Positions 47,161 through 55,642 of a stretch of DNA of 64,000 bases are shown here, in pieces (positions within the stretch are counted from its first letter, which is position 1; each line of letters starts with the position of its first letter). The notes under the pieces were generated by a model that ran no database searches, was not told where the DNA came from, and saw only the letters and a program-made list of their open reading frames with translations. This DNA comes from Anaerolineae bacterium (GTDB lineage Bacteria; Chloroflexota; Anaerolineae; Promineifilales; Promineifilaceae): the NCBI GenBank assembly GCA_030425205.1, contig JAUIAP010000008.1, positions 62,001-126,000 on the forward strand. Reading direction: 5' to 3'. Position numbers and translations under genes: made by a program.

Positions 47161-47213
47161 GTCACTCCCAATGGTTAACGCGCGGATTTAGCGAATGAAC
47201 CACTTAAAACACG

Positions 47214-47306
47214 ATGATCAAATTTAAGCCAACTTTACTCAACATATTGCTCATGCTAACGGGAATGCTGTTATGGCTCTCGCTGTACGGCTGTTTGGAT
47301 GCTTAG
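47214..47306 (+). CDS. Possible 30-residue membrane peptide with a lipobox-like end
   Basis: A short frame encodes a Lys-containing N-terminus, a hydrophobic run (LLNILLMLTGMLLWL) and the ending LYGCLDA, which resembles a lipobox. It lies 48 bp before the first iron permease gene. It may be a genuine micropeptide, the leftover signal sequence of a decayed lipoprotein gene, or chance. No clear ribosome-binding site precedes it. Confidence 0.25.
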   Translation: MIKFKPTLLNILLMLTGMLLWLSLYGCLDA

Positions 47307-47354
47307 AAATTAGGCTCTCTGAATCTACGCAATGACTCGGAGAACGCGTAAACT

Positions 47355-48389
47355 ATGGCATCTGCAACCGCAAAACATAACTCACAACGCTTACTCGGCA
47401 CGGCCGCACGCCTCCCGCTAGGCTTACTGGCTGCTGTGCTGCTTCTGCTCGTCTTGCTGCTGATCAGCATGGGGGTGGGCGCGGCCGACATCGACGCACG
47501 CACCGTCTATCAGGCACTATTTGCCTTTGATGAGACGGCGTTCGATCATCTGATTATCCGCACCGTGCGCTTGCCGCGCGTGCTGGCGGGCGTGGTGATT
47601 GGCGCAGCATTGGCGATTGCGGGGGCCATTATGCAGGGATTGACCAACAACCCGCTCGCCTCACCCGGCATTTTGGGCATCAATGCGGGGGCGGCGTTTG
47701 CCGTTGTGCTGGGGGTCTATCTGCTGGGTGCGCCCGCGCTGTTGACCTATGGATTTCTCGCAATCGCGGGAGCAGCGGTCGCGGCGGTCATCGTCTACAC
47801 ACTCGGCTCAATCGGTCGTGGCGGCGCAACGCCTGTCAAACTGACGCTGGCGGGGGTTATCTTCGCCACCTTCATGGGGGCATTCACAACCGCCATCCTC
47901 GTTCTCGACTCAAACACGTTTGATCAAGTGCGCTTTTGGACTGTCGGCTCGCTCGCAGGACGCGATATGGAAATTTTGGCGTGGCTTGCGCCGTTTGTCC
48001 TGGTCGGATTTATCGGGGCGATGCTGTTGGCGCGGCAAATCACCACCATCAGCTTGGGTGAGGAGATCGCCAAAGGGCTGGGGCAAAACACGGCGGTCGT
48101 CAAGCTGCTCGGCGCGGCGATGGTGATTTTGTTGGCGGGAGGCGCGGTCGGGATTGCGGGACCGGTCGGCTTTGTGGGACTCGTCGTGCCGCACGTCGTC
48201 CGCATGATTTGCGGGGTCGATTATCGCTGGGTGATTCCATATTGTGCCGTTGTGGGCGGGATTATGGTGACGGTGGCGGATGCAATCGGCCGAATTATTC
48301 TCGCTCCTCAAGAAATTCCCATCGGCGTGATGCTGGCATTTGTCGGCGCGCCGTTTTTTATCTATTTAGCAAGGTGGAAAGTTCGCTAA
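47355..48389 (+). CDS. Iron-siderophore ABC permease (FecCD family), subunit 1
   Basis: A 344-residue polytopic permease of the FecCD/BtuC type, usually ten membrane helices. Family hallmarks are RLPRVLAGVVIGAALAIAGAIMQGLTNNPLASPGILGINAGA (about residues 73-114) and the cytoplasmic coupling region GLVVPHVVRMI near 276. With the second subunit it forms the pore that takes ferric siderophore from the double binding protein. The next gene starts 11 bp downstream. Confidence 0.9.
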   Translation: MASATAKHNSQRLLGTAARLPLGLLAAVLLLLVLLLISMGVGAADIDARTVYQALFAFDETAFDHLIIRTVRLPRVLAGVVIGAALAIAGAIMQGLTNNPLASPGILGINAGAAFAVVLGVYLLGAPALLTYGFLAIAGAAVAAVIVYTLGSIGRGGATPVKLTLAGVIFATFMGAFTTAILVLDSNTFDQVRFWTVGSLAGRDMEILAWLAPFVLVGFIGAMLLARQITTISLGEEIAKGLGQNTAVVKLLGAAMVILLAGGAVGIAGPVGFVGLVVPHVVRMICGVDYRWVIPYCAVVGGIMVTVADAIGRIILAPQEIPIGVMLAFVGAPFFIYLARWKVR

Positions 48390-48399
48390 CTGGTTCCCT

Positions 48400-49455
48400 A
48401 TGTCAGAATTTCCAAGACCCAACTGGCACGTTATTCGGCCGAAAATCCTCCCGCTCTCCTTCCGCGTCGATCGCCGCGCACCGTTCGCCTTGCTCGGCTT
48501 GAGCATCGCCGTGCTCGTCTGCCTCGTTTTCAGCGTCAGCTACGGCGCGTACAACATCACCCCGCTCGACGTGATCCGCGCCGTTCTTGGCATCGAAACG
48601 AGCGATCCCAACCACCAGCTTGTCGTGCGTAGCTTTCGGCTGCCGCGCATCCTGCTCGCGCTGCTGGTTGGCATGGCACTGAGCGGTTCGGGCGCGATTA
48701 TGCAAGGCATTACGCGCAATGACCTCGCCGATCCCGGCCTGCTCGGCATCAACTCAGGGGCGGGAATGGTCGTTGTCGGCTATCTCGTTTTTGCGCCCAA
48801 TCCGCAGCCCGCTATCATGCCATGGCTGGCGTTTGCGGGGGCGTTGACCGCCTCATTTTTGATCTACACGCTGGCATGGCGCGGTGGCGTTTCCCCGTTG
48901 CGTCTCATCTTGATCGGGGTGGGATTGGCCGCGATTGGCAACGCCAGCATCAGCTTTTTTCTGACGCGCCTTGAACTGTATCAGGCGCAACAGGCGTTTG
49001 TCTGGCTGACGGGCAGCGTTTACGGGAGTACGTGGGAGGAGGTGCGGCTGCTCGTGCTGTGGCTCGCCATTCTCATGCCGATCACACTGTTATCGGCACG
49101 CCAGCTCAACCTGCTCGGATTGGGAGACGCACTGGCAACTGGATTAGGCGTGCGCGTCGAGTTGCAACGGTTGCTGCTGATTGTTCTCAGTGCGGCACTC
49201 GCATCGATCACCGTCACCGTCGCCGGCACGATTGGCTTTGTCGGCTTTGTCGCGCCGCATATCGCACGGCGACTGGTTGGGCCATCCCACGAAGGGTTGT
49301 TGCTCGCCGCACTGTTGTCGGGAGGGCTGTTGATGGTCGCCGCTGATCTGCTCTCGCGCTGGATCATCGCGCCGAGCGAACTGCCCATCGGTGTCACCAC
49401 CGCCCTGATCGGCGCACCCTATTTCGCCTACTTACTCTATCGCAATGGAAAATAA
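48400..49455 (+). CDS. Iron-siderophore ABC permease (FecCD family), subunit 2
   Basis: A 351-residue FecCD permease with the same hallmarks as the preceding gene: SFRLPRILLALLVGMAL, GAIMQGITRNDLADPGLLGI, and the coupling segment GFVAPHIARRLVG (about residues 284-296). The N-terminal 25 residues are hydrophilic and would be cytoplasmic. It pairs with subunit 1 as a heterodimer, as in FhuB halves or FepD/FepG. Confidence 0.9.
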   Translation: MSEFPRPNWHVIRPKILPLSFRVDRRAPFALLGLSIAVLVCLVFSVSYGAYNITPLDVIRAVLGIETSDPNHQLVVRSFRLPRILLALLVGMALSGSGAIMQGITRNDLADPGLLGINSGAGMVVVGYLVFAPNPQPAIMPWLAFAGALTASFLIYTLAWRGGVSPLRLILIGVGLAAIGNASISFFLTRLELYQAQQAFVWLTGSVYGSTWEEVRLLVLWLAILMPITLLSARQLNLLGLGDALATGLGVRVELQRLLLIVLSAALASITVTVAGTIGFVGFVAPHIARRLVGPSHEGLLLAALLSGGLLMVAADLLSRWIIAPSELPIGVTTALIGAPYFAYLLYRNGK

Positions 49456-49461
49456 CCTATT

Positions 49462-49508
49462 GCGCGGTCGCCTCATTCGCCGCAATAAGGCAGACGATGC
49501 GACCGCGT
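49462..49508. repeat. GCGGTCGC-type intergenic hairpin
   Basis: GCGCGGTCGC (49462-49471) pairs with GCGACCGCGT (49499-49508), with partly complementary inner arms. It covers an upstream in-frame ATG at 49497, which argues that the ATPase starts at 49521. Confidence 0.55.
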
Positions 49509-49520
49509 TCCCAGCTTTTT

Positions 49521-50402
49521 ATGATTGATATAAAACACCTTTCTTTGGCTTATGATAGTGTGACCATTATCGAGCAGTTGAGTGCAACGATTGAACGAGG
49601 TCAAGTGACGGCGTTGGTCGGCCCGAATGGGTGTGGGAAATCGACGTTGTTGAAGGGGGTGGCGCGTCTACTTCGGCCGAAAAATGGCGCAATCCTCCTC
49701 GACGGCAACGCCATCCACAAAATACCGACCAAACAACTCGCCAAACAGCTCGGCATTTTGCCACAAGGCCCCAGCGCACCCGAAGGGTTGACCGTCTACG
49801 AGCTGGTCGCGCAGGGGCGTTATCCACATCAAGGGTTTTTGCAGCAGTGGTCGGCCGAAGATGAACACGTGTGCCGCGAGGCGATTGCGCTGACCAACAT
49901 GGTGCAGTACGCCGACCGTCCGCTCGACACGCTCTCTGGTGGGCAACGTCAACGCGCATGGATCGCCATGTCACTTGCGCAAGCGACCCCGATCCTGCTG
50001 CTCGATGAGCCGACCACCTTTCTCGACATCGGCTATCAACTTGAGGTGATGGAGATCATCGAAAAGCTCAACAGCGAACGCCATATGACGATTTTGCTGG
50101 TGCTGCACGATCTCAATCAGGCGGCGCGCTATAGTGACCGCATGATCGTATTAAAGGAGGGCGCGATTTATACCGACGGGACACCGCATGAGGTTTTGAC
50201 GGCCGATCTATTGGCCGACGTGTTTAATGTTCACGCCAATATCTTGATTGACCCGAACAGCGGTGCGCCAATTTGCGTGCCGTTCGGGACGGTGCAGGCG
50301 AAGTTGCCAGAAGCGAGCACGGCAGAAATTCCAGTGGAGCCGCTACTAAACCTGCACACAAATAGAACAAGCCAAAGCTTTGCCAAGCATCTGGTCAGCT
50401 AG
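49521..50402 (+). CDS. Iron-siderophore ABC transporter ATPase (FecE/FhuC type)
   Basis: A 293-residue ATPase with Walker A GPNGCGKST (about residues 36-44), signature LSGGQRQR (about 139-146), Walker B ILLLDEPTTFLD and switch His in LHDLNQAARYSDR. These are the standard motifs of the subfamily that powers FecCD permeases. ATG at 49521 is preferred because the family begins MIDIKHLS-like; an ATG at 49497 in the same frame lies within a repeat hairpin. The C-terminal 40 residues (after VPFGTV) are variable. It completes the siderophore importer. Confidence 0.9.
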   Translation: MIDIKHLSLAYDSVTIIEQLSATIERGQVTALVGPNGCGKSTLLKGVARLLRPKNGAILLDGNAIHKIPTKQLAKQLGILPQGPSAPEGLTVYELVAQGRYPHQGFLQQWSAEDEHVCREAIALTNMVQYADRPLDTLSGGQRQRAWIAMSLAQATPILLLDEPTTFLDIGYQLEVMEIIEKLNSERHMTILLVLHDLNQAARYSDRMIVLKEGAIYTDGTPHEVLTADLLADVFNVHANILIDPNSGAPICVPFGTVQAKLPEASTAEIPVEPLLNLHTNRTSQSFAKHLVS

Positions 50403-50419
50403 TTCGCTCACGCTATAAT
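50392..50419 (+). promoter_or_regulatory. Candidate promoter of the DUF3124 lipoprotein gene
   Basis: TGGTCA (50392-50397), 16-bp spacer, TATAAT (50414-50419), 50 bp before the start codon. The -10 is perfect and the -35 matches at four of six positions. Confidence 0.5.
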
Positions 50420-50468
50420 TGGTCGTGGTGGGGACAGGTATAGCGTTAATGTAGTATCCTTATCTTAC

Positions 50469-51035
50469 ATGCAAACAAAAACCTTCCTACAACGAACATT
50501 TAGCGCACAAGTGACAAAAATGCACTGGCTAGCAACATTGTTTTTAGCGATTTTGTTGGTCAGTTGTGGCACCTCCAGTCCGACGACAGCACCCCCGCCG
50601 ATTGAATCGTCCATCCAGCTGAGCGATCTCGATGTGACATCAGGTCAAACGATCTACGTGCCGGCCTACTCAGAAATCTACTTTGTGCGCGATCGCACGA
50701 TAGATTTAGCCGTCACGCTGGCGATTCACAACACCGATTTTGAGCATCCCATCATCTTAACTTCTATCCGATATTACAATACGCAAGGTCAACTGCTGCG
50801 CGAATATCTGACAGAGCCACGCCAATTAGATCCGCTAGCCTCCACCGAATTTTTTGTTGACGCGAATGAACAAAGCGGGGGCTTGGGAACAAACTTCATC
50901 GTTGAGTGGGTCGCGGAACAGCCCGTCTATGAGCCGATTGTTGAGGCGATTATGCTCAATACCAACAGCGGTCAAGGTATCTCTCTGACCAGTCCCGGCC
51001 GCGTCATCAGCCAGATTTCAGCACAAGACGAATAG
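50469..51035 (+). CDS. DUF3124 lipoprotein
   Basis: A 188-residue exported lipoprotein: hydrophobic signal segment with lipobox LVSC (Cys about residue 33), a short Pro/Thr linker, then a DUF3124 beta-sandwich (about 50-180) with the family phrases VPAYSEIYF, LAIHNTDFEHPIILTSI, LDPLASTEFFV and FIVEWVAEQPV. An internal ATG at 50520 would give a more compact signal peptide and is an alternative start. The function of DUF3124 is unknown. The gene has its own promoter and stands between the iron and injection-system loci. Confidence 0.75.
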   Translation: MQTKTFLQRTFSAQVTKMHWLATLFLAILLVSCGTSSPTTAPPPIESSIQLSDLDVTSGQTIYVPAYSEIYFVRDRTIDLAVTLAIHNTDFEHPIILTSIRYYNTQGQLLREYLTEPRQLDPLASTEFFVDANEQSGGLGTNFIVEWVAEQPVYEPIVEAIMLNTNSGQGISLTSPGRVISQISAQDE

Positions 51036-51050
51036 ATCGACGCCCTGAAT

Positions 51051-51079
51051 TGCGATCTTGTAGATTACTCGGCATAATG
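51051..51079 (+). promoter_or_regulatory. Candidate promoter of the injection-system gene set
   Basis: TTGCGA (51051-51056), 17-bp spacer, CATAAT (51074-51079), about 70 bp before the Pvc16-like gene. Confidence 0.4.
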
Positions 51080-51152
51080 TAGCTAGATCGTATCTACCGC
51101 TAGCGATTTTTCGGAAAATAGCAGCAGCGTTTGTTTCCGTGTGAGCCAAACC

Positions 51153-51818
51153 ATGATCGAAGAAGTTGACGCGCAGGTGAAAAATTGGATTGAGTCAGTT
51201 GTGGGGGCTGTCGCAGTCTCATTTTCTGCGCCCATCCGAGACGCTACACAAACGGGCATTAACGTCTACCTTTTCGATCTCGCTGACTCACCCCCCGCCA
51301 GCGGCGCACAAACCGCCCCCCTACAATTTGCGGCGCGCTATTTGATTACAGCGCACGGCAGCGATGCGCACCGATTGCTCAGTGAATTGGCGTTTGCGGC
51401 GTTGGCTGATGGGGAGATGGATGTGACGATGGGGGGAATTTCGGCCGAAACTTGGCTCGCCCTCAACGCCCCACCCCAACCTGCGCTGATCCTCACCGAG
51501 ACCGTGCGCAAACCACGCCCCGAACCACCTGTCCACTACGTGCGTCATCCGATGGTGGTTGAAACGCGGCCGACCGCCACCTTTGTTGGTCGCGTTCATG
51601 GCCCCAACGCCACCCCCATCACGGGCGCACGCATCGAATGTCCATCGCTCAACCGCTCCACCTACAGCGATACAAAGGGACAGTTCACCCTTGCCAACTT
51701 GCCAGCCGATCTGCCCGTTCATCTCGTCATCACGGCAAAAGGGCGCAAGCGCAATGTCGAGGTCAACCAACCCACGTCAACGAGCGAGCCTTTCCTGATT
51801 GAGTTTAAGTTCGATTAG
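51153..51818 (+). CDS. eCIS cap protein, Pvc16/Afp16-like (DUF4255) with carboxypeptidase-regulatory-like domain
   Basis: A 221-residue protein. The N-terminal domain (about 1-120, MIEEVDAQVKNWIESVV ... FAARYLITAHGSDAHRLLSEL) is the Pvc16 N-terminal domain, whose relatives cap the inner tube and stop sheath growth. The C-terminal part (about 145-221) is a beta-sandwich of the carboxypeptidase regulatory type (GRVHGPNATPITGARIE ... GQFTLANLP), an extension seen in some eCIS cap proteins. ATG at 51153 is chosen; GTG at 51141 is in frame. In the classical order this gene is last, whereas here it comes first. Confidence 0.8.
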   Translation: MIEEVDAQVKNWIESVVGAVAVSFSAPIRDATQTGINVYLFDLADSPPASGAQTAPLQFAARYLITAHGSDAHRLLSELAFAALADGEMDVTMGGISAETWLALNAPPQPALILTETVRKPRPEPPVHYVRHPMVVETRPTATFVGRVHGPNATPITGARIECPSLNRSTYSDTKGQFTLANLPADLPVHLVITAKGRKRNVEVNQPTSTSEPFLIEFKFD

Positions 51819-51824
51819 CCGCTA

Positions 51825-51878
51825 GAGCGCGACTCGCTTGGTCGCCTGTTGTATAGATGCGACCAACCGGTTGCGCTC
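51825..51878. repeat. GAGCGC-type intergenic hairpin
   Basis: Arms GAGCGCGACT...GGTCGC (51825-51845) and GCGACCAACC...GCGCTC (51859-51878), imperfect. It lies between the cap and sheath genes. Confidence 0.6.
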
Positions 51879-51967
51879 CATATTTTGAAATTTCGTGTAA
51901 ACTATGTTAACGATTCGTAGGTTCACTGGCGAATCTGCAAATCTGACCAACATTTACGGAGAACACT

Positions 51968-53161
51968 ATGGTTTACAATGCTCCCGGCATCTATGTTCAA
52001 GAAGTCGCTGGCGGCGCACGCCCGATCCAAGCGGTCGGCACAAGCACGGCCGCCTTTGTTGGTGTCGCCCCCGACGCCAAAGCCCCCCGCGACCGCGCCA
52101 TCGCCTGCAACAATTGGAGTCAGTTTGTCAATAATTTTGCCAGCGGGGATGCGCCCCAAAGCACCCCGCTTTCCCATGCAGTTTATGGCTTTTTCCTCAA
52201 CGGCGGCACGCGCTGTTATGTCGTCGCCATCGACGCGGGCAAGCCGCTCAAAGGGGGGAAAAAGCGCACAGGTCTCGACCTGCTCGATGCGATTGACGAA
52301 ATTTCAATCGTCGCCGCGCCCGGCTATACCGATGTCGCCTCATACGATGCGCTGCTCGAACATTGCGAAAACAACGAAGATCGCGTCGCCATTCTTGACA
52401 GCGTGGAAAGTGCGGAAGATATCACCCAACTGACCGAAGTCGGCCGAGCAAGTGCGGGCAGCGGCGAGGGAGCGCAACCGTCTGGCGGATTGCGACCGCG
52501 TCAATCACAACGCGGGTTTGGTGCGTTTTACTACCCTTGGATCACCGTGCGCGACCCGTTTGACAGCGCGCAAAATGTCAACGTCGCGCCATCGGGCCAT
52601 CTGGCGGGCATCTGGGCGCGCAGCGACGCGACACGTGGCGTGCATAAAGCCCCTGCCAACGAAACAATTCGCGGTGCGCTCGACGTCAGCCACACGTTGA
52701 CGCGCCAAGAGCAGGCTGTGCTTAACCCTGTTGGCGTCAACGTGATTCGCTTTTTCCAGCGTGAGGGAGTCGTCGTTTGGGGCGCACGCACCGTTGCAGA
52801 TGGCAGCAGCGAATGGCGTTATTTGAGCGTGCGCCGTCTCTTCAATATGATCGAGGAGTCGATTGCCAACAGCACACGCTGGATCGTCTTTGAACCGAAT
52901 GATCAAACGCTCTGGAAGTCGATTCGGCGCGACATCAACGCCTTTTTGACGCGCGTTTGGCGCGATGGCGCATTGATGGGAACGACCCCCGAACAGGCAT
53001 TTTTTGTCAAATGTGACGAGGAAACCAATCCGCCCGAAAATATCGACGCGGGCATCGTGACGACCTTGATCGGGATTGCCCCCGTCAAACCAGCCGAATT
53101 TATCGTTTTCAAGATCAGTCAATTTGAAGGCGGCACAGAAACTGAGGAGGCAAATCGCTAA
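51968..53161 (+). CDS. eCIS contractile sheath protein
   Basis: A 397-residue phage-tail-sheath family protein. It opens with the diagnostic YNAPGIYVQEVAGGARPI, followed by VGTSTAAFVGVAP, and has the conserved C-terminal half (NVIRFFQREGVVVWGARTV ... WRYLSVRRLFNMIEESI ... KPAEFIVFKISQ). Subunits polymerise around the tube and contract to drive it. GGAG at 51958 gives a good start. There is only one sheath gene here, whereas Afp/PVC clusters carry three. The stop overlaps the tube start (TAATG). Confidence 0.92.
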   Translation: MVYNAPGIYVQEVAGGARPIQAVGTSTAAFVGVAPDAKAPRDRAIACNNWSQFVNNFASGDAPQSTPLSHAVYGFFLNGGTRCYVVAIDAGKPLKGGKKRTGLDLLDAIDEISIVAAPGYTDVASYDALLEHCENNEDRVAILDSVESAEDITQLTEVGRASAGSGEGAQPSGGLRPRQSQRGFGAFYYPWITVRDPFDSAQNVNVAPSGHLAGIWARSDATRGVHKAPANETIRGALDVSHTLTRQEQAVLNPVGVNVIRFFQREGVVVWGARTVADGSSEWRYLSVRRLFNMIEESIANSTRWIVFEPNDQTLWKSIRRDINAFLTRVWRDGALMGTTPEQAFFVKCDEETNPPENIDAGIVTTLIGIAPVKPAEFIVFKISQFEGGTETEEANR

Positions 53162-53613
53162 TGGCTAACACAAGCGCAACGCCGGGAACGTTTGTCGAAC
53201 CGGTTCGATCTTATAACTTCAAGTTGGAAATTGATGGTATCACAGCGGGACATTTTACGGAGTGTTCAGGGCTGGGTGCAAAGGTAGGGGTGATTAAATA
53301 TCGCGAGGGTGGGCAAGGTCAAATCGCCCACGCGCTACCCGGCCCCGTTGAATATGCCAATGTCGTTTTGAGCTATGGTGTTTCCGTCTCCCGTGAGTTG
53401 TGGGACTGGTTTTTGCGTTCCGTCGAAGGACAGGTCGAGCGTAAAAATGTATCGGTCATCATGCTCGACAGCGCGGGTACGAGCGAGGTCCTGCGCTGGA
53501 ACTTGCTCAATGCGTGGCCGTGTGAGTGGCGGGGTGCGCCACTTGATGCGCTGGCACGCACGGTGGCGATTGAATCGGTTTGCTTGACGTTTGACAGGCT
53601 AGAACGTGGGTAA
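53161..53613 (+). CDS. eCIS inner tube protein (Afp1/Pvc1, gp19 family)
   Basis: A 150-residue tube protein with the family phrases YNFKLEIDGITAGHFTECSGL, KYREGG and LSYGVSVSRELWDWF. It forms the hexameric inner tube loaded in the sheath. Length is typical. Translation is coupled to the sheath gene. No second tube paralogue (Afp5-like) is seen. Confidence 0.92.
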   Translation: MANTSATPGTFVEPVRSYNFKLEIDGITAGHFTECSGLGAKVGVIKYREGGQGQIAHALPGPVEYANVVLSYGVSVSRELWDWFLRSVEGQVERKNVSVIMLDSAGTSEVLRWNLLNAWPCEWRGAPLDALARTVAIESVCLTFDRLERG

Positions 53614-53616
53614 TGT

Positions 53617-53672
53617 GGGGCGCGACCCGCTCGGTCGCCATGCACAAGAAGCGACTAAAATGGTTGCGCTCC
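53617..53672. repeat. GGGCGCGACC-type intergenic hairpin
   Basis: Imperfect arms (53617-53638 and 53651-53672; GGCGCGACC...GGTCGC against GCGAC...GGTTGCGCTCC) between the tube gene and the disordered-protein gene, ending at its start codon. Confidence 0.55.
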
Positions 53673-53673
53673 A

Positions 53674-54738
53674 ATGGAAATGAACTGGCGTAAGAGGTTA
53701 CTGACTGGCATTGGGCTGCGCTTGCAGCGGATGGGGGCTGCGCTTGTGGATGAGCCGCAAGCGCAATCATCCGATGCGCCGCCTGCCCACTGGTTAGAGC
53801 TGTTAGGGCAGAGCGAGGTTCCGATCCAGTGGCAGGGGGTCGCGCAGACGGAGCAAGAGTCGTTGCCGCTAGCTGCGCCGCCGCAAGCGTTGGATTTGGG
53901 AAATTCGGCCGATTCCACCCCAAAAACTCCACAACCAACCTATCCCAACCCATCGACAGCTCAATCCCCCCCCACCCCCAACTATCAAAGCAGCGACCAA
54001 GGAGTCGGGAAGCGGGCGGTATTTGAGCGGGTCGATCAGGAAAACGGCGCGAAGCGTGTCGATTATGCAAAGGCAGTGCATTCGGAAAGGCCAGCGCGAT
54101 TGCAATTTTTAACGTCGGAAGCGGATGGCGAGCGGGAAAAACCACAAGCCAATTGGGAAGCGCAAGGTCCCCGTTCGCAGGCGCAAGGCAGCGAGCAGGA
54201 ACGAACAACTTCCAATGCGCAAAGCCCACCGCAAGCGGTTTATTCGTCAGAGATCGGCCGAAAATCAACACCTCCCCCGACCTATACCGTTCATGCGAGC
54301 AAGCTAGACGTGCTATTGTCTTATTTGCCGTGGCGCAGGAAGCGGCAGGAGAATTCGGCCGAATTTCCCCTACCGCTCTCACCCACGCTGCCACAAGGCG
54401 GCGAGTATGCAAAGTCAGCGCAACGCCCAGCGGCAGTGACAGAATTTCCACAATCGGCACCATTGCCGACCAGACATATTGACTACGCGAAGCCTTCCGT
54501 GCGTAAAAAACGGCTGACCGAATGGCAGACAGCAGACCAAACACGACAACGACCTTTTCCGACGTATGCGACCAGTCAGCCCGTTGCGACAAACGAACCG
54601 CTTGACTTTGTGCCATCGGCCGATTATTGGCCGACGCTGCCAACACACCCCTTGCTTGACGAAGAGGTTGCAAGCGAGCCGCCGGATGCAGCGCATCTGC
54701 AAAAGTTGAGGCGTGAGCAATTGGGCAAGCATCGCTAG
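53674..54738 (+). CDS. Disordered Pro/Gln-rich protein of the eCIS locus
   Basis: A 354-residue protein with a short basic amphipathic N-terminus (MNWRKRLLTGIGLRLQRMG) and then a long low-complexity region rich in Pro, Gln, Ser, Thr and Ala, with few hydrophobic residues. A few short repeats of the FPLPLS or PTYP kind are visible. No family was recognised. It sits between tube and LysM-hub genes, where other eCIS loci carry small variable genes. It could be a length ruler, a cargo/adaptor or a disordered scaffold. Codon use and the presence of TCGGCCGA resemble the neighbours. ATG at 53680 is an alternative start. Confidence 0.6.
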   Translation: MEMNWRKRLLTGIGLRLQRMGAALVDEPQAQSSDAPPAHWLELLGQSEVPIQWQGVAQTEQESLPLAAPPQALDLGNSADSTPKTPQPTYPNPSTAQSPPTPNYQSSDQGVGKRAVFERVDQENGAKRVDYAKAVHSERPARLQFLTSEADGEREKPQANWEAQGPRSQAQGSEQERTTSNAQSPPQAVYSSEIGRKSTPPPTYTVHASKLDVLLSYLPWRRKRQENSAEFPLPLSPTLPQGGEYAKSAQRPAAVTEFPQSAPLPTRHIDYAKPSVRKKRLTEWQTADQTRQRPFPTYATSQPVATNEPLDFVPSADYWPTLPTHPLLDEEVASEPPDAAHLQKLRREQLGKHR

Positions 54739-54766
54739 AGAGCTTCAAACAATGATTTGGGATAAT

Positions 54767-54792
54767 GTTTCGGGAATTGGATTTCCCGAAAC
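54767..54792. repeat. GTTTCGGG hairpin repeat, copy 2
   Basis: Identical to 47013-47038, and again followed by a GGAATGACAGA element (54826-54854). Together they fill the gap before the LysM hub gene. Confidence 0.8.
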
Positions 54793-54825
54793 ACCATTTC
54801 TTTTTCTGAATCTAAATAGGAAAAA

Positions 54826-54854
54826 TGGATTCCTGTGTAGACAGGAATGACAGA
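54826..54854. repeat. TGGATTCC-GAATGACAGA repeat, copy 2
   Basis: TGGATTCCTGTG, then TAGACAGGAATGACAGA: variant of the repeat at 47055-47083, 12 bp upstream of the LysM hub start codon. Confidence 0.65.
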
Positions 54855-54865
54855 GCGTTAAATTT

Positions 54866-55642
54866 ATGGAACGAGTCGCATTTTTAATCGAGGAGACGGG
54901 CGAGCGGATTAGCTGCCTGCTCAACCCAGAAAGCCTGACGGTACGGCGCACGGCGGGCGTTCGCACGCAGTCGAGCGCGACAGGTGCGCTTACGGGGCAT
55001 GGGTTGAGCGATGACCCGCTGCTGTTTACGGGGGGCGGTCGCACCGAAATTGGGCTCGATCTGTTGTTTGATGTCAATGTGGCGGGGTCAACGATTGCCT
55101 CGCAAGATGTGCGCGATTTGACACAACCGTTTTGGCAGTTGGCCGAAAATGCGCAAAATGACAGCTATGCCGCGCCGCCGTTGGCACGCTTTGTTTGGGG
55201 GAAGGCGTGGAATGTGTTGGGCGTGGTCGTCACGGTCGCGGAGCGGTTTGAACAGTTTACGGCGGCAGGGGAGCCACAACGCTCGTGGTTGCGTATGCGT
55301 TTTGTGCGCGTCGCGGAACCAGCGCGGGCAACGGTGGCCGATTTATCGGCCGAAATCACCCCATCCCAACTGCTCGAACCACCACAAGGGGTTGCAAGTT
55401 TGCTCGATACACTGCCGGGAAATTCGGCCGATGCGCCAACACTCGACGCCAACCAACCCGATGAAGAAACGGACATACACCAGCTAATCGGCGGTGAGTT
55501 GTTATCTGAACTCGCCTTTGAATATCTTGATGACCCATCTAAATGGCGTTGGCTGGCGTGGTGGAATGGGGTCATTCACCCGCTCAAGATCGCGGCTGGC
55601 ACGCTGATCCGCATCCCACCGACCACCTTTTTGCAAAAATGA
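54866..55642 (+). CDS. eCIS hub protein with LysM domain (Afp7/Pvc7-like)
   Basis: A 258-residue protein. The N-terminal beta-rich domain (about 1-150, FLIEETGERISCLLNPESLTV) is the CIS tube-protein-like fold of Afp7/gp53, and the C-terminal 45 residues form a LysM-like domain (LAFEYLDDPSKWRWLAWWN ... GTLIRIP). These link the tube to the spike hub. The stop overlaps the start of the spike gene (ATGA at 55639-55642). Confidence 0.85.
   Translation: MERVAFLIEETGERISCLLNPESLTVRRTAGVRTQSSATGALTGHGLSDDPLLFTGGGRTEIGLDLLFDVNVAGSTIASQDVRDLTQPFWQLAENAQNDSYAAPPLARFVWGKAWNVLGVVVTVAERFEQFTAAGEPQRSWLRMRFVRVAEPARATVADLSAEITPSQLLEPPQGVASLLDTLPGNSADAPTLDANQPDEETDIHQLIGGELLSELAFEYLDDPSKWRWLAWWNGVIHPLKIAAGTLIRIPPTTFLQK

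Noticed and set aside
46874..47354. tRNA or structured RNA in the gap before the iron permeases
   Set aside because: The hairpins are accounted for by the MITE-like element and repeat families; no cloverleaf or known riboswitch pattern was seen.
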